IMG/VR virus record: IMGVR_UViG_3300042934_000723
Coordinates: 1 to 38,202 of that record
Direction: 5' to 3' (one strand)
DNA length: 38,202 bases
Source: a virus
Positions 1-6,238 of the stretch are shown one piece after another (the stretch's first letter is position 1; every line of letters starts with the position of its first letter). Both the position numbers and the translations under genes were made by a program. A model generated the notes under the pieces. It worked only from the letters and a program-made list of their open reading frames with translations, was not told the origin of the DNA and did not search any database.

Positions 1-32
1 GATTTTTTGGGCCGCGCAAAAAACCGGGCGAC
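1..32. repeat. 32-bp direct terminal repeat, left copy
   Basis: Bases 1-32 are identical to 38171-38202. The repeat holds a small dyad (ttttttg at 3-9, caaaaaa at 17-23) and ends exactly at the end of the left arm of the next hairpin (24-53). Either the contig is circular and the assembler left the overlap, or the molecule has a short terminal redundancy. The position between the last early gene and the terminase genes is where a cos or pac site is expected. Confidence 0.9.
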
Positions 33-53
33 AAGGGCGTTTGGGTCGCCCGG
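24..53. other. Perfect hairpin next to genome junction, cos-like candidate
   Basis: Arm ccgggcgac at 24-32 pairs perfectly with gtcgcccgg at 45-53 around a 12-base loop. It also lies just downstream of the leftward P-loop gene (stop at 97), so it could act as a terminator for that strand, but there is no clear T-run. Being next to the terminal repeat and upstream of terminase across the junction makes a terminase-recognition role plausible. Confidence 0.45.
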
Positions 54-96
54 CCCTGCCATCAAAGAATGGTCCGGCCCATCTCGATGATCACGC

Positions 97-534
97 TCAC
101 CAGGACCGGGACGCCTGCGGCATCGCTGCCCGTGAGGCCGCCGGCCGCTGCCGGTACCAGCGGGTGACGACCCGCTTCATCTCCGGGTCACGCATCGCCT
201 CGACGCGGGCCATGACGATCTCCTGCCCAGGGTCCACGGTGACGATCCGGGCGCCGAGGCGCTTGTACTTGGCCATGGCCTTGGCGCTCGGCATGGTGTG
301 GATCAGGTAGACGTCGACCGTGTCACGCAGCTCGAACGCCGCGTCCATCGCGGCATAGCGGGCGCGGTGGGCGACGCGGAGGATCGTCGGGTCCTGGTTC
401 CACGCAGGGGCGCCAGGCCCAGCGAGGGCGCGGGTGATGAGGTCCAGGTCGATGACGATGTCACGCGCTGTGGCGTGCGACTGGATCCATGACGACTTGC
501 CCGAGGCCGGCGGGCCGGTGATCACGTACAGCAC
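97..534 (-). CDS. P-loop NTPase, kinase-like
   Basis: 145 aa. The N-terminus has a Walker A motif, GPPASGKSS at residues 7-15, directly after a short hydrophobic strand (LYVIT), followed by a hydrophobic DLDLI strand, as in small AAA-type or polynucleotide-kinase-like proteins. The C-terminal part is rich in Arg (RVEAMRD, RRVVTRWYRQRP), which fits a lid region. The length suits a single-domain nucleotide or polynucleotide kinase, but the substrate cannot be told. It starts with GTG at 534, a few bases after the stop of the upstream gene (537), so it is probably translated with it. It is the last gene of the leftward early block, and the genome junction follows. Family-level call is firm; the reaction is inference. 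Confidence 0.75.
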   Translation of the reverse strand: MLYVITGPPASGKSSWIQSHATARDIVIDLDLITRALAGPGAPAWNQDPTILRVAHRARYAAMDAAFELRDTVDVYLIHTMPSAKAMAKYKRLGARIVTVDPGQEIVMARVEAMRDPEMKRVVTRWYRQRPAASRAAMPQASRSW

Positions 535-536
535 GG

Positions 537-743
537 TCAGTTACCCGCGAGGTCGACGACGTACTGGACGCTGTCCCCGTCGCGTCCGCTCTGCAGCGCG
601 AGCGTGATGCCGTCGATCTCGATGTGGTCGGTGCCGTAGGCGCAGAGAGTTACCCCGGTCTGTGCCGTGGTCTCGGCCATGCGGTCGAGAGCGTCGGCGA
701 GGCGACGGAGTGTCGCCGCACCCATCAGGCTGGCCACGTTCAC
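537..743 (-). CDS. Small hypothetical protein
   Basis: 68 aa from GTG at 743. This start overlaps the HNH stop codon by four bases (GTGA) and has a purine-rich site (GGAGGTG) just upstream; a longer GTG start at 815 would run 76 bases into the HNH gene and is less likely. The N-terminal half is a predicted helix (LRRLADALDRMAE). The second half looks like beta strands (VTLCAYGTDHIEIDGITLALQ ... VQYVVDLAG). No family recognised. The context, between an HNH protein and a P-loop protein, suggests an early accessory function. Confidence 0.6.
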   Translation of the reverse strand: MNVASLMGAATLRRLADALDRMAETTAQTGVTLCAYGTDHIEIDGITLALQSGRDGDSVQYVVDLAGN

Positions 744-1024
744 CACCTCCGTGAGGCTCGCTGGGTGGCCGCCCTGGCCGCCTGCGGTGTGCGGTTGCCC
801 TTGCTGCTGTTGCACCGGCGGTGCGCCGGCCTGGCGTTGGCCGGGTCAAGCAGGTCGCCGCCGCGGGAGAGTGCGATCTCGTGGTCGAGGGTGAAGGACA
901 GCGGATGGCGTGCGTCGAGCTGGTAGCCGATCTCGTGGCCGCACAGCCAGCAGGGAAGGCGCTGGGCGCGCAGCCAGGCGCAGAGCCGACGGTAGGGGCG
1001 CCCGTTGCGGGGGTTGCCGGGCAC
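740..1024 (-). CDS. HNH endonuclease, small
   Basis: 94 aa from GTG at 1024, chosen because GGGAGG lies about six bases upstream. The protein has the HNH pattern: CWLCG zinc pair (about residues 25-29), then TLDHEIALSRGG (DH catalytic pair near residues 47-48), then an Asn-containing PANARPAHRRCNSSKG segment that supplies the last zinc Cys. The C-terminus is basic. Small phage HNH proteins of this kind nick or cut DNA; near cos sites they often assist terminase in packaging. Here the gene is less than 1.1 kb from the genome junction, which is compatible with that role, although it lies on the early side. A homing function is also possible. Confidence 0.85.
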   Translation of the reverse strand: MPGNPRNGRPYRRLCAWLRAQRLPCWLCGHEIGYQLDARHPLSFTLDHEIALSRGGDLLDPANARPAHRRCNSSKGNRTPQAARAATQRASRRW

Positions 1025-1038
1025 GGGCGCCTCCCTTG

Positions 1039-1320
1039 CTACTGCTCGCCGAGCAGCTCGTCCGGGTCGACGTTGCCGTTCTCGTCGATGATGCCGGTGT
1101 CCTTGAGAGCCTCGGACATCCGGAGGGCGTCGTAGTCGTCCTGTGACAGTCCCTTGCAGGCGTCGGGCCAGTCGGTGGCACTGGCCTGCGTACCGGAGGC
1201 AAGTGCCTTCTGGCAGTCGGTGGCGATCTCTTCCTCGGACTTGTCGCTGCTGCAGGCGGCGAGGCCTGTGACGGCTACGAGGGCGAGCAGGGCGGTGCAT
1301 GCGGCGGTGCGGGTGTTCAT
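1039..1320 (-). CDS. Secreted lipoprotein
   Basis: 93 aa from ATG at 1320 with GGGGGGA upstream. The first 23 residues are a lipoprotein signal peptide: basic N-terminus, hydrophobic core ALLALVAVTG and lipobox L-A-A-C with Cys23 as the lipidation site. The mature part is short, acidic and Ser/Asp/Glu-rich (SSDKSEEE...). Two Cys (in DCQKAL and DACKGL) could form a disulfide. The repeated Asp-containing stretch near the C-terminus (DENGNVDPDEL) resembles an EF-hand-like calcium loop, but only one is seen. The gene stands after a strong terminator (1422-1463), so it probably has its own promoter, as expected for a gene expressed from the prophage. Superinfection exclusion is a reasonable guess, not shown. 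Confidence 0.8.
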   Translation of the reverse strand: MNTRTAACTALLALVAVTGLAACSSDKSEEEIATDCQKALASGTQASATDWPDACKGLSQDDYDALRMSEALKDTGIIDENGNVDPDELLGEQ

Positions 1321-1421
1321 GGTCCCCCCAAGGACGTCAGGCGCTGAGGGGGCATCATCCGGCGCGTCGCGCGGGCCTGGTGGCGGTGTGACCGTCTTGT
1401 GACGGCTGGGCTGGTACGACG

Positions 1422-1463
1422 AAGCCCCTGGCCGGTCGGGTGAGCGATCGGGGCCAGGGGCTT
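1422..1463 (-). terminator. Strong hairpin terminator
   Basis: Arms aagcccctggcc (1422-1433) and ggccaggggctt (1452-1463) form a perfect 12-bp stem with an 18-base loop. It lies between the leftward membrane-protein cluster (ending 1549) and the lipoprotein gene, so it separates these transcription units. The rest of the 1321-1548 gap shows no gene; a tgac/gtca-rich dyad (gtcttgtgac near 1393-1402) may be part of the lipoprotein promoter. Confidence 0.75.
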
Positions 1464-1548
1464 TGTGTGGCTGTTGTGTCCGGGCACGCCGGACGTGAGG
1501 CCAGAATGCGTCATGATCGCGGCGAGTGCAACTACGTACGGTGAGCTG

Positions 1549-2139
1549 CTACGCGATCCGGTGGCGTCGGTTGGTCTCTGACAGGTCGTAGATGATCAGT
1601 CCTCCGTCGGTCCGCTCGACCCGCACCCCCTGTTGGTTGTGTTGTTGTTGCAGGTCAACACCGCCCACAGGGGGCGCAGCAGGGGGCCGGGGGAGGGGCG
1701 GTAGGTCGTCCTTGTGTACGCCTACGCCCGTGCGGGTGCCGCAGCGTACGGCGCGGCGTACGCGGATGCCGAGGGCCTCGAGGAGTGCGCGGGTGACGTC
1801 CATGGACAGGCCGCGGGCGTCGGCGAGGTCGGCGAGGAAGACGTGCGGGTCGGCAAGCTGGTGCATCGTCTGGGCCAAGGGCTCGCGGTCGTCCTGGGCC
1901 TGGTCCTCGTCGGCGGGGCCGCCGCGGCGCCGGGTGATCCACCGGCGGGCCCGCTGCCATCCGTGTGTGCCGAGGACGCCGGTGATGACGTAGGCGGTCT
2001 CGGGCAGGACGGCGACGATCCCCCACATGGCGCCCAGCGCGACGGCGGCCAGGATGGCGCGGGCGGTGCGGTCGCTCATCCCGTCTCGCTCCCCCGGGCC
2101 GTCGGCGGCCGCGGGCTCGGTCTCCTGCGGCACGCTCAT
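1549..2139 (-). CDS. Membrane protein with C-terminal cytoplasmic domain
   Basis: 196 aa from ATG at 2139, which overlaps the stop of the upstream membrane gene by four bases (ATGA). A Pro/Glu/Asp-rich N-terminus (about 25 residues) leads into two hydrophobic stretches, ILAAVALGAMWGIVAVL and TAYVITGVLGT. A soluble part follows, with a helical segment (LADPHVFLADLADARGLSMDVTRALLEALGIRVRR) that could be a small DNA- or protein-binding domain, and then a Pro-rich tail. The last residues (GVRVERTDGGLIIYDLSE) look like a beta hairpin. It is the last gene of the cluster before the terminator at 1422-1463. Its place beside a DUF2637-type gene is typical of Streptomyces mobile elements. Function unknown. 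Confidence 0.7.
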   Translation of the reverse strand: MSVPQETEPAAADGPGERDGMSDRTARAILAAVALGAMWGIVAVLPETAYVITGVLGTHGWQRARRWITRRRGGPADEDQAQDDREPLAQTMHQLADPHVFLADLADARGLSMDVTRALLEALGIRVRRAVRCGTRTGVGVHKDDLPPLPRPPAAPPVGGVDLQQQHNQQGVRVERTDGGLIIYDLSETNRRHRIA

Positions 2140-2642
2140 CCGAATGCCGCCGTGAACCAGGCGCCGAGCAGGTTGACCGAGGAGCCGAGGGGGACGGCGG
2201 CGATGCCGGCCACGGTGCCGGACAGGGCCACGGAGACGCCCGAGAACGCGCCGGCCGCCAGCTTGCCGTTGGACACCTTCGGAGCCCACTTCCACAGGGC
2301 GATCAGCACCATGGTCAGCAGGAACACGATGACGTAGCCGCCGGGTGTGAGGGCGAGCTGCTGGGCGCGGGTGACGTCGGGGGCGGTGCCGCCGACGCCC
2401 CAGACGAGGCCGATGTAGCCGGCCACGTTCGCGGCCCACACGGTGGCCCAGGTGGCCATGCCGAGGGCGGAGATCGAGCCGAGGGCGGCCAGGGCGGCGA
2501 GCATGCCGTACAGGTGGGCCAGGACGAAGGGGACGAGGGCGGCGGGCTGGCGCTTCTCCTTGAGGCACCAGCGCAGGACGAAGGTGAGGACGACGCCGAC
2601 GCCGAGGGCGACTCCTCCGAGGTTGATGGCCATGTAGGGCAT
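2136..2642 (-). CDS. Polytopic membrane protein
   Basis: 168 aa from ATG at 2642; a second ATG at 2633 is possible. At least four long hydrophobic segments are visible: INLGGVALGVGVVLTFVLRW, ALVPFVLAHLYGMLAALAALGSI, TWATVWAANVAGYIGLVWGV and GGYVIVFLLTMVLIALWKW. A Gly/Ala-rich C-terminal segment (GAFSGVSVALSGTVAGIAAVPLG) may be a fifth. The start is two bases after the stop of the 54-aa membrane gene and the end overlaps the next gene, so the three are translated together. Such membrane proteins accompany DUF2637 proteins in Streptomyces integrative elements, where some act in intermycelial spread. No transfer ATPase is present here, so that role is only an analogy. Confidence 0.7.
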   Translation of the reverse strand: MPYMAINLGGVALGVGVVLTFVLRWCLKEKRQPAALVPFVLAHLYGMLAALAALGSISALGMATWATVWAANVAGYIGLVWGVGGTAPDVTRAQQLALTPGGYVIVFLLTMVLIALWKWAPKVSNGKLAAGAFSGVSVALSGTVAGIAAVPLGSSVNLLGAWFTAAFG

Positions 2643-2644
2643 GG

Positions 2645-2809
2645 TCAGTGGCTCCAGACGGTGGCGACGTAGGCCGCGGCGAGGGTGAGTACGGCGACGG
2701 TGCAGATGGCGGGTGCGAGGTAGAGGCCGGGTGCGCGTCGGGGTGCGAGTGCGCGCAGCCCGAGTGCGGCGACGAGTGCGACGGTGGGCCAGACGAGTGC
2801 GGTGCCCAT
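2645..2809 (-). CDS. Small membrane protein, 54 aa
   Basis: Two hydrophobic segments separated by a basic turn: ALVWPTVALVAALGLRAL, then APRRAPGLY, then LAPAICTVAVLTLAAAYVATVW. This gives a hairpin topology. The ATG at 2809 overlaps the stop of the DUF2637-type gene by four bases, and the stop at 2645 is two bases before the next start, so it belongs firmly in this operon. It is not related in sequence to the holin candidate at 19435. No function assigned. Confidence 0.7.
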   Translation of the reverse strand: MGTALVWPTVALVAALGLRALAPRRAPGLYLAPAICTVAVLTLAAAYVATVWSH

Positions 2810-3591
2810 CAGGCGGTCTCGGGCAGGAGCGGCTGGATGCGCTGCGCGCGCTTCTGGCCGATGCGCAGCTCGGTCTGCAGGCGGCGCAGGGATGCGCGCT
2901 GGCCGGTCTCGGCGAGTGCGCGGCGGTTGACCTGGAGTGCGGATGCGAGGAGTGCTGCATCCGCATCCGGGCCGGGCAGTTCGCGTACGACGGATGCGGG
3001 TGTGCGGGGCTCGGGTTGCGGTTGCGGTGCGGGTGCATCCGGGGCCTGAGCTGCGGCGGATGCGGTTGCGCTCTCCTGCGGGTGCGGGTGCGGCGCTGCA
3101 TCCGCCGTGGTGGGCTCGGCGACCTCTACGGCCTGTTCGGCTGCGTGCTCGAAGTCGTCGGCGGGGCGCGGGGGTGTGAGGGCGGCTGCGGTCTGGATGC
3201 GGTGCAGCGTGTCGTGCACCTGGCGCATGAGTGCGCCGAATGCGATGAGTGCGGCGGACGGGGGCACGGCTGCGACGACGTACTCCATCGGTTGCGCCCC
3301 GTTGCCGACGCCGAACACGTTGAGTGCGATGGAGCCGAGGGAGCCGACTGCGGCGAGGGCGTAGGCCCACTTGTCGATTGCGCCTCGCAGGGATGCGCGC
3401 AGCACGAGCAGCTCGCCCGCGACGATGAACAGGTCGACGGTGGCGGGCCAGGCCCAGGCGCGGGCGCCGGTGAGGCCGTTGCTGCTGGCGATGTCGTGCA
3501 GGTGTTCGTAGGACAGCCAGAAGGCGGCGGCGGTGAGTGCGATGGTGACGGCCGCGGCGCCGACGGCGAGGCCTGCGGTCGGGTTCTTCAC
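2809..3591 (-). CDS. DUF2637-like membrane protein with HTH-type tail
   Basis: 260 aa from GTG at 3591 with GAGGAG upstream. The N-terminal half carries four hydrophobic segments, about residues 8-26, 46-66, 75-95 and 103-122. Features are AAFWLSYEHLHDIA at the start and WPATVDLFIVAGELLVLRA in the second segment, which fit the DUF2637 family of actinobacterial plasmids, integrative elements and phages. A long Pro/Ala/His linker follows. The last 45 residues (ADAALLASALQVNRRALAETGQRASLRRLQTELRIGQ, read in parts) look like a helix-turn-helix, so the protein may bind DNA at the membrane. It is the first gene after the terminator at 3615-3650 and heads a four-gene membrane cluster. Confidence 0.75.
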   Translation of the reverse strand: MKNPTAGLAVGAAAVTIALTAAAFWLSYEHLHDIASSNGLTGARAWAWPATVDLFIVAGELLVLRASLRGAIDKWAYALAAVGSLGSIALNVFGVGNGAQPMEYVVAAVPPSAALIAFGALMRQVHDTLHRIQTAAALTPPRPADDFEHAAEQAVEVAEPTTADAAPHPHPQESATASAAAQAPDAPAPQPQPEPRTPASVVRELPGPDADAALLASALQVNRRALAETGQRASLRRLQTELRIGQKRAQRIQPLLPETA

Positions 3592-3614
3592 GGGGCTCCT
3601 CGGAGCGAAGTGGG

Positions 3615-3650
3615 GGCCGCCCCCGCGGGGGGAATGTCGCGGGGGCGGCC
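3615..3650 (-). terminator. Perfect 13-bp hairpin terminator
   Basis: ggccgcccccgcg at 3615-3627 pairs without mismatch with cgcgggggcggcc at 3638-3650. It lies between the 63-aa gene (stop 3661) and the DUF2637-type gene (start 3591), and so probably reduces or ends read-through from the palindrome-controlled promoter at 4.4 kb into the membrane cluster. Confidence 0.75.
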
Positions 3651-3660
3651 GGTCTGTGGG

Positions 3661-3852
3661 TCAGCGGGAGTAGCGGCCGCTGCGGTAGCGCTCGGCGTCG
3701 CGGTCCTTGGCGTCCCAGTCCTGGCCGGCGCGGTCGGCGGCGCGGGCGCCGTCGGTCTTGGACCGGCGGAAGCGGGAGGCGGAGCCGGTGACGCTGGTGC
3801 CGGCGGCCGGGTAGGCCCGGGTGGACTGCGCGGCGCGGGACAGCCAGCCCAT
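3661..3852 (-). CDS. Small basic hypothetical protein
   Basis: 63 aa from ATG at 3852, overlapping the upstream stop by four bases. The sequence is strongly charged and low in hydrophobic residues: a Ser/Ala/Arg first half (WLSRAAQSTRAYPAAG), then SRFRRSK, and a charged C-terminus (DWDAKDRDAERYRSGRYSR). It is probably disordered or nucleic-acid binding. No family recognised. It is the last gene before the 3615-3650 hairpin. Confidence 0.55.
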   Translation of the reverse strand: MGWLSRAAQSTRAYPAAGTSVTGSASRFRRSKTDGARAADRAGQDWDAKDRDAERYRSGRYSR

Positions 3853-4322
3853 CAGTGGTCGCCGCCGGGCTCGTTGCCGTGGACGCGGGCCTGGTGGGCG
3901 AGCTGGGCGCGGCTGGCCTGGGCGTGGGCGTAGTCGACGGCGGCGCGGCCGACGATCTGGCCGGCGGTCGCGGTGCGGTCCTCGGTCCAGGGCGTGGGCG
4001 CGGGCAGGTCCGGCTGCGGCAGGGGCTCGGCGGGTCCGGCGATCTCGCGCAGGAGGGCGGCGTAGGCGCTGCGGGTGATCCGCTCGGTGATCTCCGGGGC
4101 CTGGTCGCGCAGGCGGCGGGCCAGCGGCGGGGACATCGTGGTGGCCTGGATGAGCGCGGTACGGCCGGTGGGAGTGAGGGGCTCGTCGGGCCGGTTGCGC
4201 TCGAGGCGGTCCGCGATCTCGCGGAGCATCTGCGTGGCCTGGGCGTCGAGCTGGCTGGCGGGCCGGCCGTGGCGGGCGAGCGGTGGGGCTTCGTGTGCGG
4301 GGTCGGGCTGGGTACGCTCCAT
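3852..4322 (-). CDS. Hypothetical helical protein
   Basis: 156 aa from ATG at 4322, with AGGAAAGG upstream. Mostly helical by composition: residues 25-45 (LDAQATQMLREIADRLERN) and 60-105 contain heptad-like patterns, and the middle has IQATTMSPPLARRLRDQAPEI. The C-terminus is His/Gln-rich. It is the first gene transcribed leftward from the TTGCCA/TACCTT promoter embedded in the 28-bp palindrome, so its expression should respond to whatever binds there, most simply the divergent HTH protein at 4500. The 5' leader (about 90 bases) holds a 10-bp hairpin. No family recognised. Confidence 0.6.
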   Translation of the reverse strand: MERTQPDPAHEAPPLARHGRPASQLDAQATQMLREIADRLERNRPDEPLTPTGRTALIQATTMSPPLARRLRDQAPEITERITRSAYAALLREIAGPAEPLPQPDLPAPTPWTEDRTATAGQIVGRAAVDYAHAQASRAQLAHQARVHGNEPGGDH

Positions 4323-4358
4323 GGCGGACCTTTCCTGTGATCGCGTTGGACGGGTCCA

Positions 4359-4396
4359 CCCCTCGGCCGGAGTTGCCGCTCCACATGGCCGAGGGG
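4359..4396. other. Leader hairpin between operator and first gene
   Basis: cccctcggcc (4359-4368) and ggccgagggg (4387-4396) form a perfect 10-bp stem, followed by tttt on the plus strand. On the minus strand it falls in the 5' leader of the 3852-4322 gene and could be an attenuator or protective structure. On the plus strand it has terminator form, which would shield the HTH gene at 4500 from upstream antisense transcription. Confidence 0.5.
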
Positions 4397-4417
4397 TTTT
4401 GCCGTTGTGCCGGATTC

Positions 4418-4462
4418 AAGGTAGCGACCTTGTTGCCACGTGGCAACAAGGTCAGACAGGAT
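4418..4462. promoter_or_regulatory. Divergent promoters sharing a 28-bp palindromic operator
   Basis: A perfect palindrome occupies 4426-4453: gaccttgttgccac (4426-4439) directly followed by its reverse complement (4440-4453), with no spacer. It contains both -35 elements. Minus strand: TTGCCA (plus 4441-4446), 17-base spacer, TACCTT (plus 4418-4423). Plus strand: TTGCCA (4433-4438), 18-base spacer, CAGGAT (4457-4462). One bound dimer would therefore block both promoters. The arrangement is typical of an autoregulated repressor and its target operon; the binding protein is inferred to be the product of 4500-4736. Confidence 0.75.
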
Positions 4463-4499
4463 GGTGCCCGTGGCCGACGCCGAACAGGGAGGGCCGGAC

Positions 4500-4736
4500 A
4501 TGGTTTCGTTCCGTGAGCTAGCGCGGAGACTCGTCGCCGACGGGATCGTCGAGCGGATCTCTCACCAGCGGGTCTCGAAGATCGCGCAGGAGGACCCGGC
4601 CTTCCCGCCGGTCGTCCCGGTAGGCAGCTCCAAGGCGGTGGACTACCGCCTCGCCGCGCCCTACTTCCGCAGCCGCGTCACCCGTCCCGGCTGGCGGACC
4701 GACCTCAAGGGCGCACCGCCAGCCGCCGAGGACTGA
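4500..4736 (+). CDS. Small HTH regulator, divergent from membrane cluster
   Basis: 78 aa from ATG at 4500, with GGGAGG about seven bases upstream. A GTG at 4470 in the same frame sits where transcription should start (seven bases after the -10 CAGGAT), so a leaderless 88-aa form is possible. The N-terminal half is an HTH of excisionase or MarR-like small type: FRELARRLVADGIVERI, then SHQRVSKIAQED, then a wing-like FPPVVPVGSSKAVDYRL. It is the only rightward gene between 0 and 14 kb. The stop is seven bases from the end of the convergent gene at 4743. It most likely binds the 28-bp palindrome in front of it and controls itself and the leftward operon. Confidence 0.7.
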   Translation: MVSFRELARRLVADGIVERISHQRVSKIAQEDPAFPPVVPVGSSKAVDYRLAAPYFRSRVTRPGWRTDLKGAPPAAED

Positions 4737-4742
4737 GACCGA

Positions 4743-5570
4743 TCACCCGGGCCGCGCCGCGCCCGCAGCCGGTACCCGGTCGCCGCCTCCCCAGACGTGC
4801 CCGCAGCCACGGCAGTGCGCGGTCGGCTGCGCGCCGGCCCCTCCGTACATGGCGAGGGGACCGCCGCACCGCGGGCACGGCTCCCTCAGCCCGGCCGAGC
4901 CGCCGCGGACGTCCAGTGCCGCCTCGACCCGGGCCGCGGCCCTCCGGGCAACGTCGGCGACGTGCGCGGACAGCGGGCCGGGCATCGGCAGGAACGGGCC
5001 CGGCGCGCCCTGCACCCGGGCGATGAGCCACCAGGCGGTGTACAGCGCATCCGGCCGGGTCCCGGACCAGCGCCAGCGCCGCGGGTCCCTACGGTCCCGC
5101 ATGACCATCAGGTCGTGGCGCGCCCGGTACGCAGCCGAGTAGCCCTCAGACAGCGCCGCCAGCACCGGCTTCTGCACGCCGGCCGCGACGTGGTCGGCGC
5201 AGTCGAGGAGGTCCTGGTGGACCGTGCGCAGCGTCTCGTGGACGGGCAGCCGGATCGGGATGGGGCGCTGGCCGATCTGCGCGGGGTCGCGGTCCTCGCC
5301 GGCCGGGTGGGTGTGGCCGGGGTCGACGTCGCCGCAGTGGGCGCAGCGGTAGCCGATGACGCGGCCGCGGGCGTCGGACAGAGTGGTGAGCGTCTGCGTG
5401 TGGTCGGCGGGGGCGGCGGCCAGCTCCTCCTCGCGCTGCTCGACGTCGCGTACGAAGTCGCTCATCCGGCCGGCGGGCGGCCACGTCGGCGCGGCTTTGG
5501 CGCCCAGGCCGTCGACGAGGTCGGGCCAGTGGCGGATGACCGTGAACAGGTTGCCGGCGGTGGTGGACAT
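4743..5570 (-). CDS. Hypothetical protein with zinc-ribbon Cys pairs
   Basis: 275 aa from ATG at 5570 with GGAG upstream. Residues 76-79 have CAHC in a GYRCAHCGD context, followed by His residues (GHTHPAG). The C-terminus has CPRCGG and CRGCGH, a typical two-knuckle zinc ribbon (about residues 230-255). The middle is helical with many Arg (RARHDLMVMRDRRDPRRWRW), and DALYTAWWLIARVQG suggests a hydrophobic core. Large Cys-pair proteins like this are common in Streptomyces phages, but I cannot assign a function. It is the last gene of the early leftward run and converges on the HTH gene at 4500-4736 with only six bases between. Confidence 0.65.
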   Translation of the reverse strand: MSTTAGNLFTVIRHWPDLVDGLGAKAAPTWPPAGRMSDFVRDVEQREEELAAAPADHTQTLTTLSDARGRVIGYRCAHCGDVDPGHTHPAGEDRDPAQIGQRPIPIRLPVHETLRTVHQDLLDCADHVAAGVQKPVLAALSEGYSAAYRARHDLMVMRDRRDPRRWRWSGTRPDALYTAWWLIARVQGAPGPFLPMPGPLSAHVADVARRAAARVEAALDVRGGSAGLREPCPRCGGPLAMYGGAGAQPTAHCRGCGHVWGGGDRVPAAGAARPG

Positions 5571-5601
5571 CAGTGCTCCTGTGGTGCCTGGTTCTTCGGG
5601 T

Positions 5602-5778
5602 TCACGGTCGGCGGGCGCGCTGGTTGAACAGCTCTTGCAGGGCGTCCAGAAGCGCCTGGTTCATGGCGCGGTCGGCGGATGACCGGTTTGCCTGGCGTCG
5701 GTCGAGGATCCAGGCGGCTGCGGACCAGGCGATGAGGTGAGCGGCGAGGACTACGGCGAGTAGCCATGGGGTGGGCAT
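5602..5778 (-). CDS. Small single-pass membrane protein
   Basis: 58 aa from ATG at 5778, with GGAGCC upstream. Residues 4-23 (PWLLAVVLAAHLIAWSAAAW) form one transmembrane helix. A basic helical tail (LDRRQANRSSADRAMNQALLDALQELFNQ) follows that may be a short coiled coil on the inner face. It starts two bases from the stop of the upstream gene. No family recognised. Confidence 0.6.
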   Translation of the reverse strand: MPTPWLLAVVLAAHLIAWSAAAWILDRRQANRSSADRAMNQALLDALQELFNQRARRP

Positions 5779-5780
5779 CG

Positions 5781-6137
5781 TCAGGGCTCCCTGTGCTGAG
5801 GGTCGAGGCGGGCGACGATGTCGTCGAACTCGCGGCGGGTGTAGTCGGTGCAGCCGACGGCGTGGGCCCGGCCGCAGCTGGACTGGCCGAGCAGGCAGCA
5901 CGGGAACAGCGGGGCAGGCCACTCGCCAAGGGCCCGCTGGCGGGCGACCTCGTGCTCTGCGATCTCCCGGCGGTGCCGGCGGTTGGCCCGCAGGGCGGCC
6001 TCGGTCAGGACCAGGACGCCGGCCCCGAGGAGCGCGGCGTGCGGGTACAGCTCGTGCAGGCCGCAGCCGATACCCGCGGCGGCCAGGAGGACGGCGCCGA
6101 GCGCGGCTGCGTGCTGGTGACGGCGGTGTCGAGTCAC
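5781..6137 (-). CDS. Membrane protein with Cys-rich C-terminal domain
   Basis: 118 aa from GTG at 6137, overlapping the previous stop by four bases (GTGA), with GGAAGAA upstream. After a His/Arg-rich start, two hydrophobic segments (AAALGAVLLAAAGIGCGL and PHAALLGAGVLVLTEAAL) form a hairpin. A soluble part contains FPCCLLGQSSCGRAH and VGCTDY, four Cys and one His that could bind zinc or make disulfides, and a C-terminal helix (REFDDIVARLDP). No family recognised. Confidence 0.6.
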   Translation of the reverse strand: MTRHRRHQHAAALGAVLLAAAGIGCGLHELYPHAALLGAGVLVLTEAALRANRRHRREIAEHEVARQRALGEWPAPLFPCCLLGQSSCGRAHAVGCTDYTRREFDDIVARLDPQHREP

Positions 6138-6235
6138 GGCTTCTTCCTCTCCCAGAAGAGGGCGGCGAGGACCAGGCCTATGAAGGCGAGGAAGCACACG
6201 GTGGGGTAGGCGGCCCCGATGAGGGTGGCGAGCAC
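6134..6235 (-). CDS. Tiny membrane protein, 33 aa
   Basis: GTG at 6235; the stop overlaps the next GTG by four bases (GTGA). The product is almost entirely one hydrophobic helix (TLIGAAYPTVCFLAFIGLVL, continuing AALFW) followed by ERKKP, a positive-inside signal. It starts three bases after the stop of the 39-aa gene. The combination of coupling on the downstream side and a clean membrane-helix pattern supports it being real despite its size. Confidence 0.5.
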   Translation of the reverse strand: MLATLIGAAYPTVCFLAFIGLVLAALFWERKKP

Positions 6236-6238
6236 GGG

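Noticed and set aside
2645-4501. Long leftward open frame of over 600 codons across 2.6-4.5 kb
   Set aside because: It is extremely rich in Pro and Arg, as expected for an off-frame reading of high-GC DNA, and it overlaps four well-supported genes and the operator. Only its last 54 codons (2645-2809) make a coupled membrane protein.
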